A stretch of DNA of 64,000 bases from JANMZO01 sp963763135 (GCA_963763135.1 CAVXNJ010000004.1:620001-684000), one strand, 5' to 3'; numbered from the stretch's first letter, positions 35,373 through 44,645 are shown. Notes: a model not told the origin generated them from the letters alone. A program made the numbers and translations.

Positions 35373-35762
35373 TTACAGCAGACTGCTGGGGTCGGAGGGG
35401 ACGTCGACGGCCAACTGCTTCAGCGCCTCGATCGGCACAATGTCGAGCACCCGTTCATGGGTTGAGGCGAGGACCACGGGTGCCGCCTTCCCGGCTTGGT
35501 AGGCCCGCAGCCAGTTCGCCGCGGTGACGCACCACCGATCGCCCGGAACCAGCCCGGGAAACCGGTACTGCGGCATCGGTGTCGAAAGATCGTTGCCGAT
35601 GCTTCGTTGGTGCTCCAGAAACTCCGCCGAAACGACCGCGCAAATCGTGTGACTGCCGAGGTCCTGCGGACCGGTCGAACAGCAGCCATCGCGGTAGAAC
35701 CCGGTCATGGGATCGGTTCCGCAGGTTTCCAGTTCGCCACCGAGGACGTTTCGCTCGCTCAC
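35373..35762 (-). CDS. DUF2237 family protein
   Basis: 129 aa, the full length of DUF2237. Typical features are NVLGGELETCGTDPMTGFYRDGCC near the N-terminus (two neighbouring cysteines), HTICAVVSAEFLEH, RFPGLVPGDRWCVTAANWLRA and a C-terminal VLASTHERVLDIVPIEAL. The family is widespread and has no known function. It shares an operon with the MOSC gene. Confidence 0.88.
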   Translation of the reverse strand: MSERNVLGGELETCGTDPMTGFYRDGCCSTGPQDLGSHTICAVVSAEFLEHQRSIGNDLSTPMPQYRFPGLVPGDRWCVTAANWLRAYQAGKAAPVVLASTHERVLDIVPIEALKQLAVDVPSDPSSLL

Positions 35763-35789
35763 GTAACCAGTATGTCGCGCCGCAGCTGG

Positions 35790-36965
35790 CTAGACGTGTT
35801 CCGGAAACAGACGAAGGAAGTTCTCGGCGTAGAACTTGTCTTTCACGGAATCGGCGGCAGCGGTGAGCGTCGACTCGAACCGGGCGATCGGGTCGCGTCC
35901 GCCTTCGGTGTGGGGATAGTCGCTCGAAAACAGGTACAGGTCCTCGTTGCTCTCCGCGACAAGTCGGCCGACGTCTTCGAACACGAACGGCGTGAAGCCC
36001 AGTTGCTCGCGGATCTGTTCGCTGGGCTTACGGGTGAAGGATTTCAGCGTTGGATCGACGCGAGCGTAGGTGTGGGCCACCATGTCGAGTCGTCGGAGGA
36101 GTTCCGGCACCCACCCGGCGCCGAGTTCCACCGCAGCGCCCCGAAGGTTGGGGTGCGCTTCGAGAACGCCATCCATGATAAGTGCACTTAGGAAAGTTTC
36201 AGGCCCTTGATGCATAGTGGCGGCATCCTTGCTGCGGACGTTTTCTCCGCCGCCCATCCAGTCCTTCACCGCAGCTCGACCGTTGTTCATCCACGCCTTG
36301 CCGAGCTGCAGCGGAGCGCCTCCGACGTGCAGGAGAAACGGCGTACCGGACTCGGCGAGTCGGGCCCAGAACGGATCGAGCTCGACGTGGCCCGGGGACT
36401 TGTCGCCGCATGACCGGTGGGGGACCCAAACCGCGGCGAACCCACCCTCCAGCACGAAGTCGAGCTCGGTCATCGCCAGGGCCGGGTCGTCGAGCGGAAT
36501 GACCGCGACGCCCATCAGGCGGTCATCGTTCGCGCAGAAGTCCTTCATGTGGCGGTTGTGGGCACGTGTGGCCGCGTAACGGAGGCCGGGATCGGTTTTG
36601 GAGCTGGCATGGAACGGAAGGTGGACGCTGTGCGTCGCGAAGACGAGTTGCCGGGCAAAGCCGAGCATGTCCATGGCCTCGGTGCGGTCCGCTGAGTTGA
36701 ACGCCCCGAGCGCCTGGATCTCCTTGACCTCGCGTATCAGCGTGTCGCCCATGGCCCGCATCTTCTCCAGGTGCTGGTCGCTGTGCCGGTTGCCCTGGTT
36801 CACGATCTCGGCCACTTCTTCGTCGGTCACGAGCGAGGCGGAGTAGGACACCAGCGGCATCTGATCCCGGTATTCGGGGTCGGCGTACGACGTGAGGAAA
36901 TCGGGCAGCTCCATGATGTGGCTGTCGGCGTCGTAGAACGTCCGATCGCTTGGTGCATACGTCAT
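35790..36965 (-). CDS. Amidohydrolase family (amidohydro-rel / ACMSD-like) protein
   Basis: 391 aa. The N-terminal FYDADSHIMELPDFL has the D-x-H metal site of the decarboxylase-type amidohydrolases, and later VPHRSC, FLLHVGGAP (His) and LYLFSSDYPHTEGGRDP (Asp-x-x-His) complete the TIM barrel. This group often decarboxylates or hydrates aromatic acids, or is a remote hydrolase of hydroxylated steroids or aromatics. Substrate unknown. It lies 27 bp upstream of the DUF2237 gene on the same strand, so the three genes 36965-34570 may be one transcript. Confidence 0.85.
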   Translation of the reverse strand: MTYAPSDRTFYDADSHIMELPDFLTSYADPEYRDQMPLVSYSASLVTDEEVAEIVNQGNRHSDQHLEKMRAMGDTLIREVKEIQALGAFNSADRTEAMDMLGFARQLVFATHSVHLPFHASSKTDPGLRYAATRAHNRHMKDFCANDDRLMGVAVIPLDDPALAMTELDFVLEGGFAAVWVPHRSCGDKSPGHVELDPFWARLAESGTPFLLHVGGAPLQLGKAWMNNGRAAVKDWMGGGENVRSKDAATMHQGPETFLSALIMDGVLEAHPNLRGAAVELGAGWVPELLRRLDMVAHTYARVDPTLKSFTRKPSEQIREQLGFTPFVFEDVGRLVAESNEDLYLFSSDYPHTEGGRDPIARFESTLTAAADSVKDKFYAENFLRLFPEHV

Positions 36966-37035
36966 GTTTGGGCTCCTGTTGACTGCGTGTGGGTGGTTGA
37001 CCTTACCGCTCGGTGGTGGGCGTTGCTAGGGCGGG

Positions 37036-38565
37036 TCAGGGAGTAGGTCGGGGGAAGCGGCGGGACGACTCGACGACGTTCAGATCGAGATGGTTGCGCA
37101 TGAACCGTTGCGACGCGTCGGTGTGGGGCTGGAAGTCCCACGGTGTGTACGTGCCCTGACGCAGCGCTGCGTCGACCACGCGGCGGCTGCGCTGGCTGGC
37201 CAGCACGTCAGCGTGAATGCCCTTGGCATCCCACTGCGTCGCCGCTTTCGCATTCAGCTGTGCGAGCTGTCCGGCGTAGGCCGGGTCGGTGGCCAGGTTG
37301 GACAATTCCCTCGGGTCGGAAGACAGGTCGTAGAGCTGGTCGGGGTCGGCATCGCAGCGCACGAATTTCATCGTCCCCTCGCGGATCATGAAGATCGGCG
37401 CCACAGCTCCTTCGCCCAGGTATTCGCCCAGAACGACGCGCGATGGGTCGTTGTTGTTGCTCAGCAGCGGGACGAGCGATTTGCCATCGGTCCGGTCCGG
37501 CGTCGGGGCATCGGCGAGGTCGGTGAAGGTGGGGGTGAGGTCGATCAACGAGACCGGGTTCGCGCAACGACCCGGTGCGATGTCGGGCCCGGCGATGATC
37601 AGCGGCACCCTCGATGCGTTCTCGAAGAAGTTCATCTTGTACCACAGGCCCCGCTCGCCGAGCATGTCGCCGTGGTCGGCGGTGAACATCACGATCGTGT
37701 CGTCGTGCATCCCCGTGACCGCCAAAGTGGTCAGCAACGAACCGACCCAGTCGTCGACGTAGGCGATGGAGGAATAGTATGCATGCCTAGCATTGCGGAT
37801 CTGCGCTTCGGTGACTGGCAGCGCGTCCATGTCGGACACATTGCGGAGGCGCCGACTGTGCGGATCCAGTTTGGACGCCTCGATCGGTCCGACGGTCGGT
37901 AGATCGATGGCGTCGTGATCGTAGCGATCCCAGTACTGCTGGCGGGCCACGTAGGGATCATGGGGATGGGTGAAGGACGCGGTGAGCATCCACGGTCGTT
38001 CGTCGGAGGACCGGGCCAGGTCGCGCAACTTGCGCACGGCGTGGAAACCGACCTCGTCGTCGTAGTCGAGTTGGTTCGACGAGTCGGCGACGCCGGCGTA
38101 GCGGACGCTGTCCATGTTGTGGAACCACCAGTCGACCCGGGTCTCGGCGTCGTCCCAGTTCGGGGTCCAGCCGAAGTCGGCAGGATAGATGTCGGTCGTG
38201 AGGCGTTCCTCGTAGCCGTGGAGTTGGTCCGCGCCTACGAAGTGCATCTTTCCGGCCAGCGAGGTCTGATATCCCGCCCGGCGGAGGAAGTGGGCAAACG
38301 TCGGGACCGAGGATGCCAGCTCCGCCGCATTGTCGTAGGCCCCGATCCTGGAGTTGAGCTGGCCGGCCAGCATGCCGAAACGCGACGGCGCGCAGAGCGG
38401 ACTGTTCGTGTACGCCGCGTCGAACGTCACCCCACGTTCGCTAAGCGCGCTGATGTTCGGCGCTTTGACGATCGGGTGCGAATAGCAGGGCAGGAACGGG
38501 GCGGACAGCTGATCGGCCATGATCAGCAAAATGTTGGGTCGGCGAGTCTTCGGCACGAAGGGCAC
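37036..38565 (-). CDS. betC: Choline-sulfatase (BetC-like) sulfatase
   Basis: 509 aa. The sulfatase signature NSPLCAPSR places the residue to be converted to formylglycine at Cys58. The stretches GKMHFVGADQLHGYEERLTTDIYPADFGWTP (in part), SFTHPHDPY, TADHGDMLGERGLWYKMNFFE and SRVPLIIAGP are those of choline-sulfatases, which release choline and sulfate from choline-O-sulfate. The start is taken as GTG 38565 (VPFVPKTRRPNILLIM). A longer frame would overlap the divergent gene. No betAB or sulfatase-maturase gene is adjacent. Osmolyte or sulfur use is the likely role. Confidence 0.87.
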   Translation of the reverse strand: MPFVPKTRRPNILLIMADQLSAPFLPCYSHPIVKAPNISALSERGVTFDAAYTNSPLCAPSRFGMLAGQLNSRIGAYDNAAELASSVPTFAHFLRRAGYQTSLAGKMHFVGADQLHGYEERLTTDIYPADFGWTPNWDDAETRVDWWFHNMDSVRYAGVADSSNQLDYDDEVGFHAVRKLRDLARSSDERPWMLTASFTHPHDPYVARQQYWDRYDHDAIDLPTVGPIEASKLDPHSRRLRNVSDMDALPVTEAQIRNARHAYYSSIAYVDDWVGSLLTTLAVTGMHDDTIVMFTADHGDMLGERGLWYKMNFFENASRVPLIIAGPDIAPGRCANPVSLIDLTPTFTDLADAPTPDRTDGKSLVPLLSNNNDPSRVVLGEYLGEGAVAPIFMIREGTMKFVRCDADPDQLYDLSSDPRELSNLATDPAYAGQLAQLNAKAATQWDAKGIHADVLASQRSRRVVDAALRQGTYTPWDFQPHTDASQRFMRNHLDLNVVESSRRFPRPTP

Positions 38566-38614
38566 GATAGTTCGGGTGGCACGAGGCGGAGTCGACTTCT
38601 GGCAAGCTCTCGTC

Positions 38615-39790
38615 ATGACGTTTGCTTCTTTACGACACCGTTTTCCTGGGGTGCGCGATGGTTGGGCCCGCTTCGACGGACCGGCCGGCACCCAACCCGT
38701 TGATGTGGCGATCCAGGCGGTGGCCGAGTGGATGGGGAGCGGCAACAATGCCGCCGCGGGTGGTCCGTTTGCGGCCGCGCAGGCCTGCGCCGACCAACTT
38801 GACCGGGCCCGGTCGGCGGTGGGGATCCTGCTTGGCGCAGACCCGCAGGGGATCTCCTTCGGCCCGAACATGACCACCATGACGCTCTCGTTCACCCGCG
38901 CCCTCGCCGCGACGCTCAAGCCGGGCGACCGGGTGGTGGGCACCATGCTCGACCACGACGCGAACGTGTCGCCCTGGCGCTTTGCGTGTGAGGCGTCGGG
39001 TGCCGAGCAGGTGCTCGCCGAGTTCGACCCGGAAACCGGTGTGTTACCTGTCGAGAACGTTCTTGCACTCATCGATGAGCGGACGAAGTGGGTCTCCCTC
39101 CCGGGAGCGTCGAATCTCCTAGGCACCATCCCGGACCACGCGCCGATCATCGAAGCGGCCCACGCAGTGGGCGCCCGGGTATACATCGATGCGGTGGCCT
39201 GGGCACCGCACAAGGCGATCGACATCGCCGCCCTCGGGTGCGATGCGCTGGTCACCTCCCCGTACAAGTGGTACGGCCCCCACGCCGGCGTGCTTTACGT
39301 CGAGCCGGAGTTGCTGGCGTCGTTGCCGCTCGTGAAGATCAAAGCTTCATCAGGAGTCGGTCCGGCCGCATTCGAAACCGGCATGCCGAACTTCGAGGGC
39401 ATCGCCGGGGTGGAGGCCGCCGCAAGGTTTCTGGCGGAAGAGGGAATGGACCGTATCGAGGCGGCCGAAGCCGAGGTATTCGAGCCGCTGCTGACCGGTC
39501 TTCAGTCGATCCCCGGTGTCACGCTTTGGGGCGTGAAGGGCATGCAGGGACGCGCACCGACGGCGGCGTTCACGATCGACGGAATCACGCCGGCCGAAGC
39601 GTCGGTGGCACTGGCCGCGGAGAAGATCGCCGTGTGGGACGGCCATAACTACGCCCTCAACGTCGTGAAACAACTTGGGCTCGAAAACTCCGGGGGTGTC
39701 ATTCGGGCGGGAATCTCGCGGTATGTCGACCACGACGACGTGGCACGTCTGCTCGGAGCGGTCTCGCGACTGGCGCGAGGTCGTTCGTAG
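38615..39790 (+). CDS. Cysteine desulfurase-like class V PLP aminotransferase
   Basis: 391 aa. Class V fold: N-terminal FPGVRDGWARFDGPAGTQP, GADPQGISFGPNMTTMTLSFTRAL, HDANVSPW, YIDAVAWAPHKAIDI (Asp and His next to PLP) and the lysine in LVTSPYKWYGPHAGVLY. The known subgroup is called cysteine desulfurase-like and lacks a SufS-type active-site cysteine loop that I can see, so sulfur transfer is uncertain; an epimerase or lyase is possible. It is divergent from the choline-sulfatase gene, with starts about 50 bp apart. Confidence 0.85.
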   Translation: MTFASLRHRFPGVRDGWARFDGPAGTQPVDVAIQAVAEWMGSGNNAAAGGPFAAAQACADQLDRARSAVGILLGADPQGISFGPNMTTMTLSFTRALAATLKPGDRVVGTMLDHDANVSPWRFACEASGAEQVLAEFDPETGVLPVENVLALIDERTKWVSLPGASNLLGTIPDHAPIIEAAHAVGARVYIDAVAWAPHKAIDIAALGCDALVTSPYKWYGPHAGVLYVEPELLASLPLVKIKASSGVGPAAFETGMPNFEGIAGVEAAARFLAEEGMDRIEAAEAEVFEPLLTGLQSIPGVTLWGVKGMQGRAPTAAFTIDGITPAEASVALAAEKIAVWDGHNYALNVVKQLGLENSGGVIRAGISRYVDHDDVARLLGAVSRLARGRS

Positions 39791-39828
39791 GACGCGGTCC
39801 TGCGGCAGGAGGGCTGTCGCAGGAAGGG

Positions 39829-40578
39829 CTACCGGCCCTGGAAGTTCGGCTTGCGCTTCTCCATGAACGCCGTTCGGCCTTCGACCACGTCGGCGCTGGC
39901 CCACGCAGCTTGGATGGCCTCGCGGGCTTGGGCGGTGAGCGGCCCGGGAGTCGGTTCGCGCAGCGAAACCAACGACATCTTATGTGCGCGTAGTGTCAGC
40001 GGAGCGAGATTCGCGATCTCGGTAGCCCATTCGAGAGCAGCGGCCAGATCACCTTCGCGTTGCACGAACCCGAGGGCGAAGGCCCGGTCGGCGTCGACGG
40101 TGTCGGCACTCAACAGCAAGGCCCGAGCCGTCGCCCCGCCGCACAACTCCACGACGCGCGCCACGGTTTCCCGATCGATGGCCAGGCCCAATTTGGCCGC
40201 CGGAACGCCGAAGCGCGAGCGGGGGGTGGCCACCCGGAGGTCGCAAAATGACGCCAGTTGGGTTCCGGCGCCCAAGGCCGGACCGTCTACGGCGGCGATC
40301 GTCACGATCGGAGCGGTCGACAGGAGCGACAGCACCTTCATCAACGCTCCCGAGAACTCCGGTCCTTCGATGCCGGTTAGATCAGCCCCGGCACTGAATG
40401 CGCCGCCGGCTCCGGTCAGGACCGCGACCCGAACTCCCGCGGCGATCGCAGCATCCAGCGCGTCGCCCAGAGCGACGAGCGTGGCGTGATCGACGGCATT
40501 GCGGCGTTCGGGACGGTTGATCGTGAGTTGGACGACGTGTCCACCTGCATGGGTTTGGGTCTCCAACATGGCCGACAT
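39829..40578 (-). CDS. Enoyl-CoA hydratase/isomerase family protein
   Basis: 249 aa, crotonase fold. The oxyanion hole strands are GGAFSAGADLTGIEG and VDGPALGAGTQLASFCDLRVA. The second catalytic glutamate of hydratases, expected around residue 140, is not obvious in PAAKLGLAIDRETVARVVEL. The protein could therefore be an isomerase or another crotonase member rather than a true hydratase. The C-terminus FMEKRKPNFQGR is typical. Convergent with the cysteine desulfurase-like gene. Confidence 0.85.
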   Translation of the reverse strand: MSAMLETQTHAGGHVVQLTINRPERRNAVDHATLVALGDALDAAIAAGVRVAVLTGAGGAFSAGADLTGIEGPEFSGALMKVLSLLSTAPIVTIAAVDGPALGAGTQLASFCDLRVATPRSRFGVPAAKLGLAIDRETVARVVELCGGATARALLLSADTVDADRAFALGFVQREGDLAAALEWATEIANLAPLTLRAHKMSLVSLREPTPGPLTAQAREAIQAAWASADVVEGRTAFMEKRKPNFQGR

Positions 40579-40647
40579 CGTAGGTTGGGTTGCGAGAATC
40601 CGACGAATGCTCGCTCCGGAACTGCTCTGGGACCGGGCCTTCGGGGC

Positions 40648-41841
40648 TCATGCCCGCACCGCGTAGCCGCGTCGAGGAATGGAGATGATGCCCGACCCGG
40701 ACAGCCCGAGTTTGCGGCGCAGTCGGCCTACGGTGACCTCGACGACGTGATCGTCTCCGGCCCCTCCCCAAACCCGAAGGTGAAGATCGCGCTTGGTCAC
40801 GAACCCGGGGCTTCGGCGAAGCAGCGCTCGGAACAGTTCGGTCTCACGGCGGGAAAGCCCGACGGGTTCCCCGTCGACAAACACCGTTGAACCTCGCAGC
40901 GCGACAGGAATACCGCCGAGCGTGGTGCGCTGCTGCGTGGCCTGCAGCGCTTCACTAAGCGTGCTTATCATTGGTGTCAACCGCCACTTGGATGGCGTGA
41001 CCGGGTCGGTGATGCCCAGGTGCCGTGCCGCGCTCTCGCACACCGGTCCAACCGTCACCGCAAGAACGTCCGTGTTCAGCGCGTCGATGAGCGCCGCCCC
41101 GCACTCCATCTCCTGGGCGATGATCAGCAGGTTGCGGATCGACGGAGCGCTCGTGAACGTGATGGCATGAATCGCCCGATCAATCGCTGATTGAATGAGA
41201 TTCTCAGCGGGTTTGGTGTCCTGGGGAAGGATCCATCGGTACGTGGGCACTTCGACCACTTCAGAGCCGGCACGGCGCAAGGTCTTCACCGCCTCGATGC
41301 TGTCTTCGCCGTGGCTTTGAAAGGCGATCCGTGCAACACCGTCGCCTGACCGGATGTAGTCGATCAACTCGGTCAGATCATCGGCGGTCCGGCTGACGAT
41401 GTCGAGACCACACTGTTGGACCGCCGCAGCCGCCTTTGCGCTCTGAGCAAAGATCCGGGTCGGGCTGATGGCCTGCAGCAGGGCATCCTCCAACCCCCAG
41501 CTCTCAGCGGCCGACAGCCATGTCCGCATGCCGATACCGGTGCTCGCCACAACAATCTGCGGTGGTTTTCGGATGATTCGCTGGGTGACCTCGTAGAGCT
41601 CGTCGATCGAGCCGAGCGGCAGGGTTCGAATCGATGCACCATGAAGTACGGTCGCCCCGCGACGACGTAGAAGCTCCGCCTGGTCCTCCCACCGACGATC
41701 GGCCGTGATGCCGACCGTGAAACCGACCAGGCTTGCGTCGGTTTCAATAGCGCCCGTAGCCATCGTCCCAGCATGCGGGACGTCTGTTTCGGGTTTGTTA
41801 AGCACCGATGCCGACTCGGTATCGGTCGTGTCCACTGTCAC
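40648..41841 (-). CDS. Uroporphyrinogen-III synthase-like / winged-helix (OmpR-type) fusion regulator
   Basis: 397 aa. Residues 38-285 are a HemD-like domain (FTVGITADRRWEDQAELLRRRGA, VVASTGIGMRTWL, ITFTSAPSIRNLL, AVTVGPVCESAARHLG). Residues 300-397 are an OmpR-type winged helix (LSRRETELFRALLRRSPGFVT, VEVTVGRLRRKLG, RRGYAVRA). This fusion is known in actinobacteria as the NnaR/Rv0260c type, a regulator of nitrite/nitrate assimilation genes that works with GlnR. No nitrogen gene is in the window, so the target here is open. The N-terminal 37 residues are disordered-looking. Confidence 0.87.
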   Translation of the reverse strand: MTVDTTDTESASVLNKPETDVPHAGTMATGAIETDASLVGFTVGITADRRWEDQAELLRRRGATVLHGASIRTLPLGSIDELYEVTQRIIRKPPQIVVASTGIGMRTWLSAAESWGLEDALLQAISPTRIFAQSAKAAAAVQQCGLDIVSRTADDLTELIDYIRSGDGVARIAFQSHGEDSIEAVKTLRRAGSEVVEVPTYRWILPQDTKPAENLIQSAIDRAIHAITFTSAPSIRNLLIIAQEMECGAALIDALNTDVLAVTVGPVCESAARHLGITDPVTPSKWRLTPMISTLSEALQATQQRTTLGGIPVALRGSTVFVDGEPVGLSRRETELFRALLRRSPGFVTKRDLHLRVWGGAGDDHVVEVTVGRLRRKLGLSGSGIISIPRRGYAVRA

Positions 41842-41875
41842 CCCCGGTGGGGTGCATGGTTGCGTGTGGTTTTCG

Positions 41876-42772
41876 TCAGGGAGTCATCTGGATGAACTGC
41901 TCGATGAGCGCGCTGACCGTCTCGGGAGCGTCTTCCTGAAGGAAGTGGCCGACCCCAGGAAGTGTCACGACCGGACCGTTGGGCCAGGTGCTTTTGAATG
42001 AGCCCACCGACATTTCGGTTGGCACCGCCCGGTCCTCCTCGCCGTGTACGTACATCGCCGGTTTCGCGGCCAGGAAAGCGAGATTGCCGATGTGCTCGAG
42101 CATCGTGGCCATGGTGTCGGGATTCCCGATGCACTTGGGGAACTGCAGCGCCCCGATGCAGTCGGCGGGAGTTGGGAACGGGGATGCGTACGCTCTCACC
42201 CAGGTTTCGTTGACGTGAGCGGTTCGTTCGAATCCGATGCGCTTCAGAACCGACAGGATGGAACCCCCGAGGTGGCCGAGGACCACCTGGCTTTCGTCAG
42301 TTTGCACCCATTTGTGCCACGGCAGGTCGGAGACCTTGCGCCCTTCGGTCGGCGGGGCTCCAGGGACTCCGGTGTTCATGAAGCAGAGTCGCTTGATCCG
42401 GTCAGGGTGTCGGAGTGCGTAGACCGTTCCGATCGGCCCGCCCCAATCCTGGCCGACGAGGGTGATCTCTCGGAGGTCCAGGGATTCGAGCAGCGCTTCG
42501 AGGTTGTCGGCGTGGTCGCGGATGTCATAGCGGCGGTCTTGCGGGGTTTCGCTCTTTCCGAAGCCCATATGGTCGGGCACGATCACCCGACCGTGACGGA
42601 GGAGCTTCGGAATGATGTTGCGGTAGAGATACCCCCAGGTCGGCTCGCCGTGCAGAAGAAGGATCGGCGGCCCGGAACCCTCATCGATGTAATGCTGCCT
42701 GAAACCCTTTCCGTCGAAGAAGCGCGGTGCATAGGGCCAGGTGCCATCGAAGGTTTCGTGGGCCGGGATCAT
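41876..42772 (-). CDS. Haloalkane dehalogenase-like alpha/beta hydrolase
   Basis: 298 aa. The oxyanion motif HGEPTWGYLYRN and the nucleophile loop VGQDWGGPIG (Asp followed by a halide-binding Trp) are those of haloalkane dehalogenases. Later come MYVHGEEDRAVP (acid) and LPGVGHFLQED (His). The acid after strand 7 fits the HLD-I subfamily. Such enzymes cleave carbon-halogen bonds, but many homologues act on epoxides or esters. The start at 42772 (MIPAHETFDGTWPY) has GGAGCC upstream. The frame continues open for 79 codons upstream without a ribosome site. Confidence 0.85.
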   Translation of the reverse strand: MIPAHETFDGTWPYAPRFFDGKGFRQHYIDEGSGPPILLLHGEPTWGYLYRNIIPKLLRHGRVIVPDHMGFGKSETPQDRRYDIRDHADNLEALLESLDLREITLVGQDWGGPIGTVYALRHPDRIKRLCFMNTGVPGAPPTEGRKVSDLPWHKWVQTDESQVVLGHLGGSILSVLKRIGFERTAHVNETWVRAYASPFPTPADCIGALQFPKCIGNPDTMATMLEHIGNLAFLAAKPAMYVHGEEDRAVPTEMSVGSFKSTWPNGPVVTLPGVGHFLQEDAPETVSALIEQFIQMTP

Positions 42773-42929
42773 GTTGGCTCCGTTCGCCGGGGTCTCTCGG
42801 CTCGTCTGAGCAGCGTTTCCGGTCCGGCGACGGTAACCCTTGTCAGTCGGAGTGACAAATCTTCGGCAAACGCTCCGGAAATCGGTCGCCCATTCCTTAA
42901 CGACGGTCGTTCGGCCAGACTGGTAAGTG

Positions 42930-43760
42930 ATGACGATCCTGGTTGACGAGTGCCAATGGCCGTTTCGGGGTCGACTGTGGTGCCACCTCGTGTCCGACGA
43001 GTCGTTCACCGAACTTCACGAGTTTGTGAAGGTTCTCGGCAAGCCCCGGGTGGCGTTTCAAGGTGATCACTACGATCTGCATGAGGACGAGCGGGATCGC
43101 GCCATCGAGCTCGGTGCGACGCCAATCGACGGGCGCCAGCTCGTTCGGCGGTTGAACGCCTCGGGATTACGGCGGGGTCCGGCGTTCAGTCGGGGTGGGT
43201 TGGCCGCGGTGGCCCACCTCCCCGTTCCCGAACTGCGAACGGAGCGGTTGCTCCTTCGGCAGTGGCGTGAGTCGGACCGTCCGGTGTTCCGGGCGATGTC
43301 GGCCGATCCCGACGTGATGAGGTTCATCGGCGGGGTTCGTTCGGCGGATCAGGCCGACGCGCAAGTCGACGAGCGGGCGGTCACGCTGGCGATTCGGGGC
43401 GTGAGCAAATGGGCCGTGGAGGAACTCGCAACCGGAGAATTCGTCGGAACCGTCGGGCTCGGCTACGCACTCTTCCCCGCGCCGTTCACCCCGGCGATCG
43501 AGATGGGCTGGCGGTTGGCGCGCTCCCACTGGGGGAGGGGGTTGGCCTCAGAAGCGGCCGCCGCCACCGCTGGCTACGGGTTCAACGAGTTGGGGTTGCG
43601 CGAGATCGTCGCGTTTACGTCTGTCGGAAACGTCGCGTCTCGCAAAATCATGGAACACCTTGGGATGGTGCACCGGGTCGGAGAGGACTTTGACAGTCCG
43701 GGTCGGCGACCTGACGACGAACACCGAAGGCAGGTGCTGTACTCGCTGGCGAGCCCTTGA
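42930..43760 (+). CDS. DUF4031-GNAT fusion protein
   Basis: 276 aa. Residues 1-85 are a DUF4031 domain (MTILVDECQWPFRGRLWCHLV, HEFVKVLG, FQGDHYDL). Residues 100-270 are a RimJ/RimL-like GNAT acetyltransferase: LRTERLLLRQWRESDRPVFRAM, WAVEELATGEFVGTVGLGY, MGWRLARSHWGRGLASEA (acetyl-CoA loop) and NVASRKIMEHLGM. The first domain alone is usually a stand-alone 80-aa protein. The fusion suggests a shared pathway, possibly protein or small-molecule N-acetylation. Start ATG 42930 (a GTG lies one codon before). Confidence 0.83.
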   Translation: MTILVDECQWPFRGRLWCHLVSDESFTELHEFVKVLGKPRVAFQGDHYDLHEDERDRAIELGATPIDGRQLVRRLNASGLRRGPAFSRGGLAAVAHLPVPELRTERLLLRQWRESDRPVFRAMSADPDVMRFIGGVRSADQADAQVDERAVTLAIRGVSKWAVEELATGEFVGTVGLGYALFPAPFTPAIEMGWRLARSHWGRGLASEAAAATAGYGFNELGLREIVAFTSVGNVASRKIMEHLGMVHRVGEDFDSPGRRPDDEHRRQVLYSLASP

Positions 43761-43835
43761 CAAGCCGGCCGGTCGGGCGGCCCGGGCGGTCCGGGCGGTC
43801 GGCTCCCGCTACGCCTCGTCCGGTAACGTCGGAGC

Positions 43836-44627
43836 ATGCCAACCGCAACCATCCAGGGGATCCCCGTTCACTTCGAAGACACCGGGGGAACCGGACCGAC
43901 CGTCCTTTTCAGCCACGGCTTCATGATGGACCACACGATGTTTGCGGACCAGGTGGAGGCACTGCGCGGCACCTATCGCTGCATCTCCTGGGACGAACGG
44001 GGCTTCGGGCTGACTCCGGCGCCGGGCGCCTTCAGCTACTGGGACTCGGCCGACGACGCGGTGGCGCTGCTCGATCACCTGGGTATTGAGCAGGCCGTCT
44101 TCGCCGGAATGAGCCAGGGTGGTTTCCTGTCGTTACGTGCGGCGCTGACCCATCCCACGCGGGTGAGGGCGCTCGTGCTGATCGATTCCGGAGCGGAGCT
44201 CGATCCTCCCGAGGTGTTGGAAGGTTACGGCGGCATGCTCGAAGCGCTGTGCGGCGAGGACGAGCCGACCTACGACATGGTGGCCGGTGGCGTCGGCCAG
44301 ATCATTCTCGGGGAAGAGGCGCTGATCGCAGCGTGGCTCCCGATCTGGAAGGCCCGCTGGCAGGCCGATCGGAACGGACTGCGCAACCCCGGTGGTGCGC
44401 TCGTGAGCCGCGACGACGTGTCGGCGCGCCTGGGTGAAATCAACTGTCCCACGCTGGTCATTCACGGTACGGCCGATGTCGCGATCCCAATGCACGCCGC
44501 TGAAGCGGTCGTCGCCGGCGTGGCGAACGGACGACTCGTCGTGGTCGAAGGGGGAACCCACGCGTCGAACATGACCCATCCCACGGCCGTCAACGCGGCG
44601 ATGACGACGTTCCTGGCCTCGCTTTAA
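43836..44627 (+). CDS. Alpha/beta hydrolase
   Basis: 263 aa. Core motifs are FSHGFMMDHTMF (oxyanion), SWDERGFGLT, the nucleophile elbow AGMSQGGFLS (Ser near residue 93), PTLVIHGTADVAIP (Asp) and a final EGGTHASNMTHP (His). It resembles 3-oxoadipate enol-lactonase and peroxidase-type hydrolases, but nothing fixes the substrate. A 51-bp palindromic element starts 19 bp after its stop. Confidence 0.85.
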   Translation: MPTATIQGIPVHFEDTGGTGPTVLFSHGFMMDHTMFADQVEALRGTYRCISWDERGFGLTPAPGAFSYWDSADDAVALLDHLGIEQAVFAGMSQGGFLSLRAALTHPTRVRALVLIDSGAELDPPEVLEGYGGMLEALCGEDEPTYDMVAGGVGQIILGEEALIAAWLPIWKARWQADRNGLRNPGGALVSRDDVSARLGEINCPTLVIHGTADVAIPMHAAEAVVAGVANGRLVVVEGGTHASNMTHPTAVNAAMTTFLASL

Positions 44628-44645
44628 CGCTGATTGGGTCCAACG

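Noticed and set aside
38566..39267. A 743-aa version of the sulfatase starting at 39267
   Set aside because: The extra 234 codons lie antisense to the cysteine desulfurase-like gene; BetC proteins start near VPFVPKTRRPN.
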